This document shows, in pieces, positions 6,013 to 8,160 of a stretch of DNA of 8,160 nt; position 1 is the stretch's first letter, and every line of letters begins with the position of its first letter. The notes below the pieces were generated by a model. That model was not told where the DNA came from. It did no database searches and saw only the letters and a list, made by a program, of their open reading frames with translations. The DNA comes from an uncultured Lachnospiraceae bacterium (GTDB lineage Bacteria; Bacillota; Clostridia; Lachnospirales; Lachnospiraceae), in NCBI GenBank assembly GCA_946631935.1, contig CAMPAP010000023.1:1-8160 (forward strand), given 5' to 3'. The translations under genes were made by a program, and so were the position numbers.

Positions 6013-8160
6013 ATGGAAGAAAAGATAATAAAAACAGAATACTCCGAGGAAATGCAGAGGGCATATGTGGATTATGCAATGAGCGTCATTGTATCCCGTG
6101 CGCTTCCTGATGTCAGGGACGGACTTAAGCCCGTTCAGAGACGAACTCTGTACGATATGAGAGAGCTTGGGATTCTTTATGACAGACCCTACAGGAAGAG
6201 CGCCCGTATTGTCGGTGATACCATGGGTAAATATCACCCCCACGGAGATTCATCCATATATGAAGCTCTTGTTGTAATGAGCCAGGATTTTAAGAAGGGT
6301 CTTCCTCTTATTGACGGCCACGGTAACTTCGGAACCATCGAAGGAGACGGCGCAGCTGCAATGCGTTATACCGAAGCCCGTTTAAAAAAGATCACCCAGC
6401 TTGCTCTTTTGGATGACCTTGATAAGGATACCGTTGATTTTGTTCCAAACTTTGACGAGACCGAAAAAGAACCCGAGGTTCTTCCCTGCAGGATCCCAAA
6501 TCTTCTCATCAACGGATCTGAAGGAATTGCTGTAGGTATGACCACCAACATACCTCCTCATAATTTCGGAGAGACCATTGATGCCATGAAGGCTCTTATC
6601 ATGAATGAGGAGATTTCCACAAGGGAACTGATGAGATATATCAAAGGTCCGGATTTTCCCACAGGCGGCATCGTTATCAATAAAGATGACCTTAAAGATA
6701 TCTATGAGACCGGTAACGGTAAGATAAGGATCAGAGGCGTTGCAAATGTCGAAAAGCTCAAAAACGGCCATCAGAATGTAGTAATAACCGAGATCCCTTA
6801 TACCATGGTAGGTGCGGGGATAGGCAAATTTTTGTCAGAAGTTGCGGCTCTTTCGGAAAGCAAGAAGACCCAGGATATCGTTGATATCTCAAACCAGTCT
6901 TCCAAGGAAGGTATCCGTATAGTTATTGAGCTTAAAAAAGATGCGGATGCCGAGAACTTCATCAATCTTCTTTACAAAAAAACACATCTTGAAGATACAT
7001 TCGGTGTCAATATGCTTGCCATCAAAAACGGCAGGCCCGAGACCATGTCTCTTAAAGACATACTTAAATCCGTAGTTGATTTCCAGTATGAGATCAATAC
7101 AAGAAAATACAACACACTCCTTAATAAGGAGATGGAGAAAAAAGAGATCCAGGAAGGGCTTATAAAAGCCTGCAATCTCATAGATCTTATAATTGAGATA
7201 ATAAGAGGATCCAGTGACAGGAAAATGGCTGAAGACTGCCTTGTTAAAGGTATAACTGATGGCATAAAGTTTAAGACCAAGGAATCATCCATCATGGCTT
7301 CCCAGCTTCTTTTTACGGAAAAACAGGCAAAAGCCATCCTTGATATGAGACTTTACAGACTGATCGGTCTTGAGATAGCTGCTCTTAATAAAGATCATGA
7401 AAATACCCTTGCAAATATCTACAGATATGAGGATATTCTTGACAGAAAAGAGTCCATGGCGCAGGTTATAATCGCTGATCTTGAAGGATTTAAAAAAGAA
7501 TTTGCCATAAAGAGAAAGACAGTCATTGAAAATGCCGAGGAAGCAGTCTATAAGGAAAAAGAATTCGAAGAGATGGACGTATACTTCCTTATGGACAGAT
7601 TCGGATACTGTAAGATGATCGACCAGGCTACCTTCGATCGGAATAAAGAAGCCATCGATGAAGAGTGCAAATTTGACATACGAATCAGAAATAACGGCAG
7701 AATGGCCATATTTACCGAAAAAGGCCAGATGCATACCCTGAAGATGATGGATCTTCCCATGTCGAAATTCAGGGATAAGGGAATTCCCGTAGATAATCTT
7801 ACCAATTACGATTCGTCTGATGATATGATCATTTTCGCAGAGGACCTTTCCACGGTTCTTCTTGGAAAATATCTGTTTGTCACTGCAGACGGTATGTGTA
7901 AGGTTACAAGCGGAACTGAATTTGACGTAAGCTCAAGAAGGACCGTCCAGGCCACAAAACTTAATGATGAAGACAGGATAGTCAGCATCAGAAAAGTAAG
8001 AAACGAAGAAAATGTAATCCTTCAGTCCTCAAACAACTATTTTATAAGATTCCTTCTTTCGGAGATACCGGAGATGAAAAAGACCGCTGCAGGTGTTAAG
8101 GGCATGCGACTTGACGGAAAAGAAAAGGTTGAGAATGCATTTATTACCGAAACGGTATCG
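6013..8160 (+). CDS. parC: Type IIA topoisomerase A subunit, probably topoisomerase IV ParC (GyrA-like), 3' end missing
   Basis: This is the DNA-cleaving subunit paired with the preceding gene. The frame is open for 716 codons and runs off the window; homologues are about 730-820 aa, so the last part of the C-terminal domain is lost. The winged-helix domain holds the catalytic Tyr Y119 within AAMRYTEARL. The quinolone-determining region has the susceptible-type pair S80 and E84, the same residues and numbers as E. coli ParC. The tower, long coiled coil and exit gate follow to about residue 515, including FTEKQAKAILDMRLYRLIGLE. The beta-pinwheel C-terminal domain begins near 517. No QRRGGKG-type GyrA box is visible; a degenerate FRDKGIPV (586-593) sits about where one would be expected. 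This favours topoisomerase IV over supercoiling gyrase. The Shine-Dalgarno AAGGA (5997-6001) lies 11 bases before ATG 6013, slightly long. The frame is closed upstream by the parE TAA at 5989, so no longer start exists. The 21-bp gap indicates one operon. Confidence 0.9.
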   Translation, partial: MEEKIIKTEYSEEMQRAYVDYAMSVIVSRALPDVRDGLKPVQRRTLYDMRELGILYDRPYRKSARIVGDTMGKYHPHGDSSIYEALVVMSQDFKKGLPLIDGHGNFGTIEGDGAAAMRYTEARLKKITQLALLDDLDKDTVDFVPNFDETEKEPEVLPCRIPNLLINGSEGIAVGMTTNIPPHNFGETIDAMKALIMNEEISTRELMRYIKGPDFPTGGIVINKDDLKDIYETGNGKIRIRGVANVEKLKNGHQNVVITEIPYTMVGAGIGKFLSEVAALSESKKTQDIVDISNQSSKEGIRIVIELKKDADAENFINLLYKKTHLEDTFGVNMLAIKNGRPETMSLKDILKSVVDFQYEINTRKYNTLLNKEMEKKEIQEGLIKACNLIDLIIEIIRGSSDRKMAEDCLVKGITDGIKFKTKESSIMASQLLFTEKQAKAILDMRLYRLIGLEIAALNKDHENTLANIYRYEDILDRKESMAQVIIADLEGFKKEFAIKRKTVIENAEEAVYKEKEFEEMDVYFLMDRFGYCKMIDQATFDRNKEAIDEECKFDIRIRNNGRMAIFTEKGQMHTLKMMDLPMSKFRDKGIPVDNLTNYDSSDDMIIFAEDLSTVLLGKYLFVTADGMCKVTSGTEFDVSSRRTVQATKLNDEDRIVSIRKVRNEENVILQSSNNYFIRFLLSEIPEMKKTAAGVKGMRLDGKEKVENAFITETVS

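Noticed and set aside
6382..7805. Several minus-strand open frames of 85-149 codons opposite parC
   Set aside because: They lie wholly inside a strongly conserved gene on the other strand, overlap each other, lack ribosome binding sites and resemble no family; they are shadows.
1..8160. Search by eye for mobile elements, CRISPR repeats, tRNA/rRNA genes, toxin-antitoxin or defence genes
   Set aside because: All coding space is taken by five housekeeping genes, no direct-repeat arrays or transposase motifs were seen, and the two spacers are too short; no undescribed multi-gene system is supported.

Overview
The window is ordinary chromosomal DNA from a low-to-moderate GC Gram-positive bacterium, most likely a member of the Clostridia close to the Lachnospiraceae (for example the Butyrivibrio/Roseburia type). 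This rests on protein similarity as I recall it: the topoisomerase pair has the wording typical of that family, and FakA, RecG and DegV have clostridial forms. Arginine is mostly AGA/AGG, Shine-Dalgarno sites are AAGGAG-like and the spacers are very AT-rich. No database search was possible.

All genes lie on the + strand in two transcription blocks. Block 1 (1-3848) holds the C-terminal half of a fatty-acid kinase (fakA/yloV, cut by the window start), then recG, then a DegV-family fatty-acid-binding protein. FakA phosphorylates a fatty acid held by a FakB (DegV) protein, so its catalytic subunit and a plausible carrier flank the fork-remodelling helicase RecG. A strong inverted repeat separates fakA from recG. 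It also contains a tiny, well-placed open frame that stops three bases before recG. recG and degV are 16 bp apart and surely co-transcribed. A good intrinsic terminator at 3892-3926 closes the block.

Block 2 (promoter about 3921-3954, genes 4060-8160) encodes a type IIA topoisomerase. The B subunit is complete (643 aa). It is followed after 21 bp by the A subunit, of which 716 codons are visible before the window ends. The sequences and the non-dnaA neighbourhood fit topoisomerase IV (ParE/ParC) better than replicative gyrase. The two subunits form one A2B2 enzyme that unlinks and relaxes DNA. The roughly 100-nt leader of this block carries a sequence matching the ParB site parS at 14 of 16 positions, and an open frame whose stop codon sits in the parE ribosome binding site.

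There are two spacers, 775-886 and 3849-4059, and no gene-free stretch over 300 bp. I saw no tRNA, rRNA, CRISPR, insertion sequence, phage gene or new multi-gene system. The points worth checking are small and regulatory, and all lie in these two spacers.
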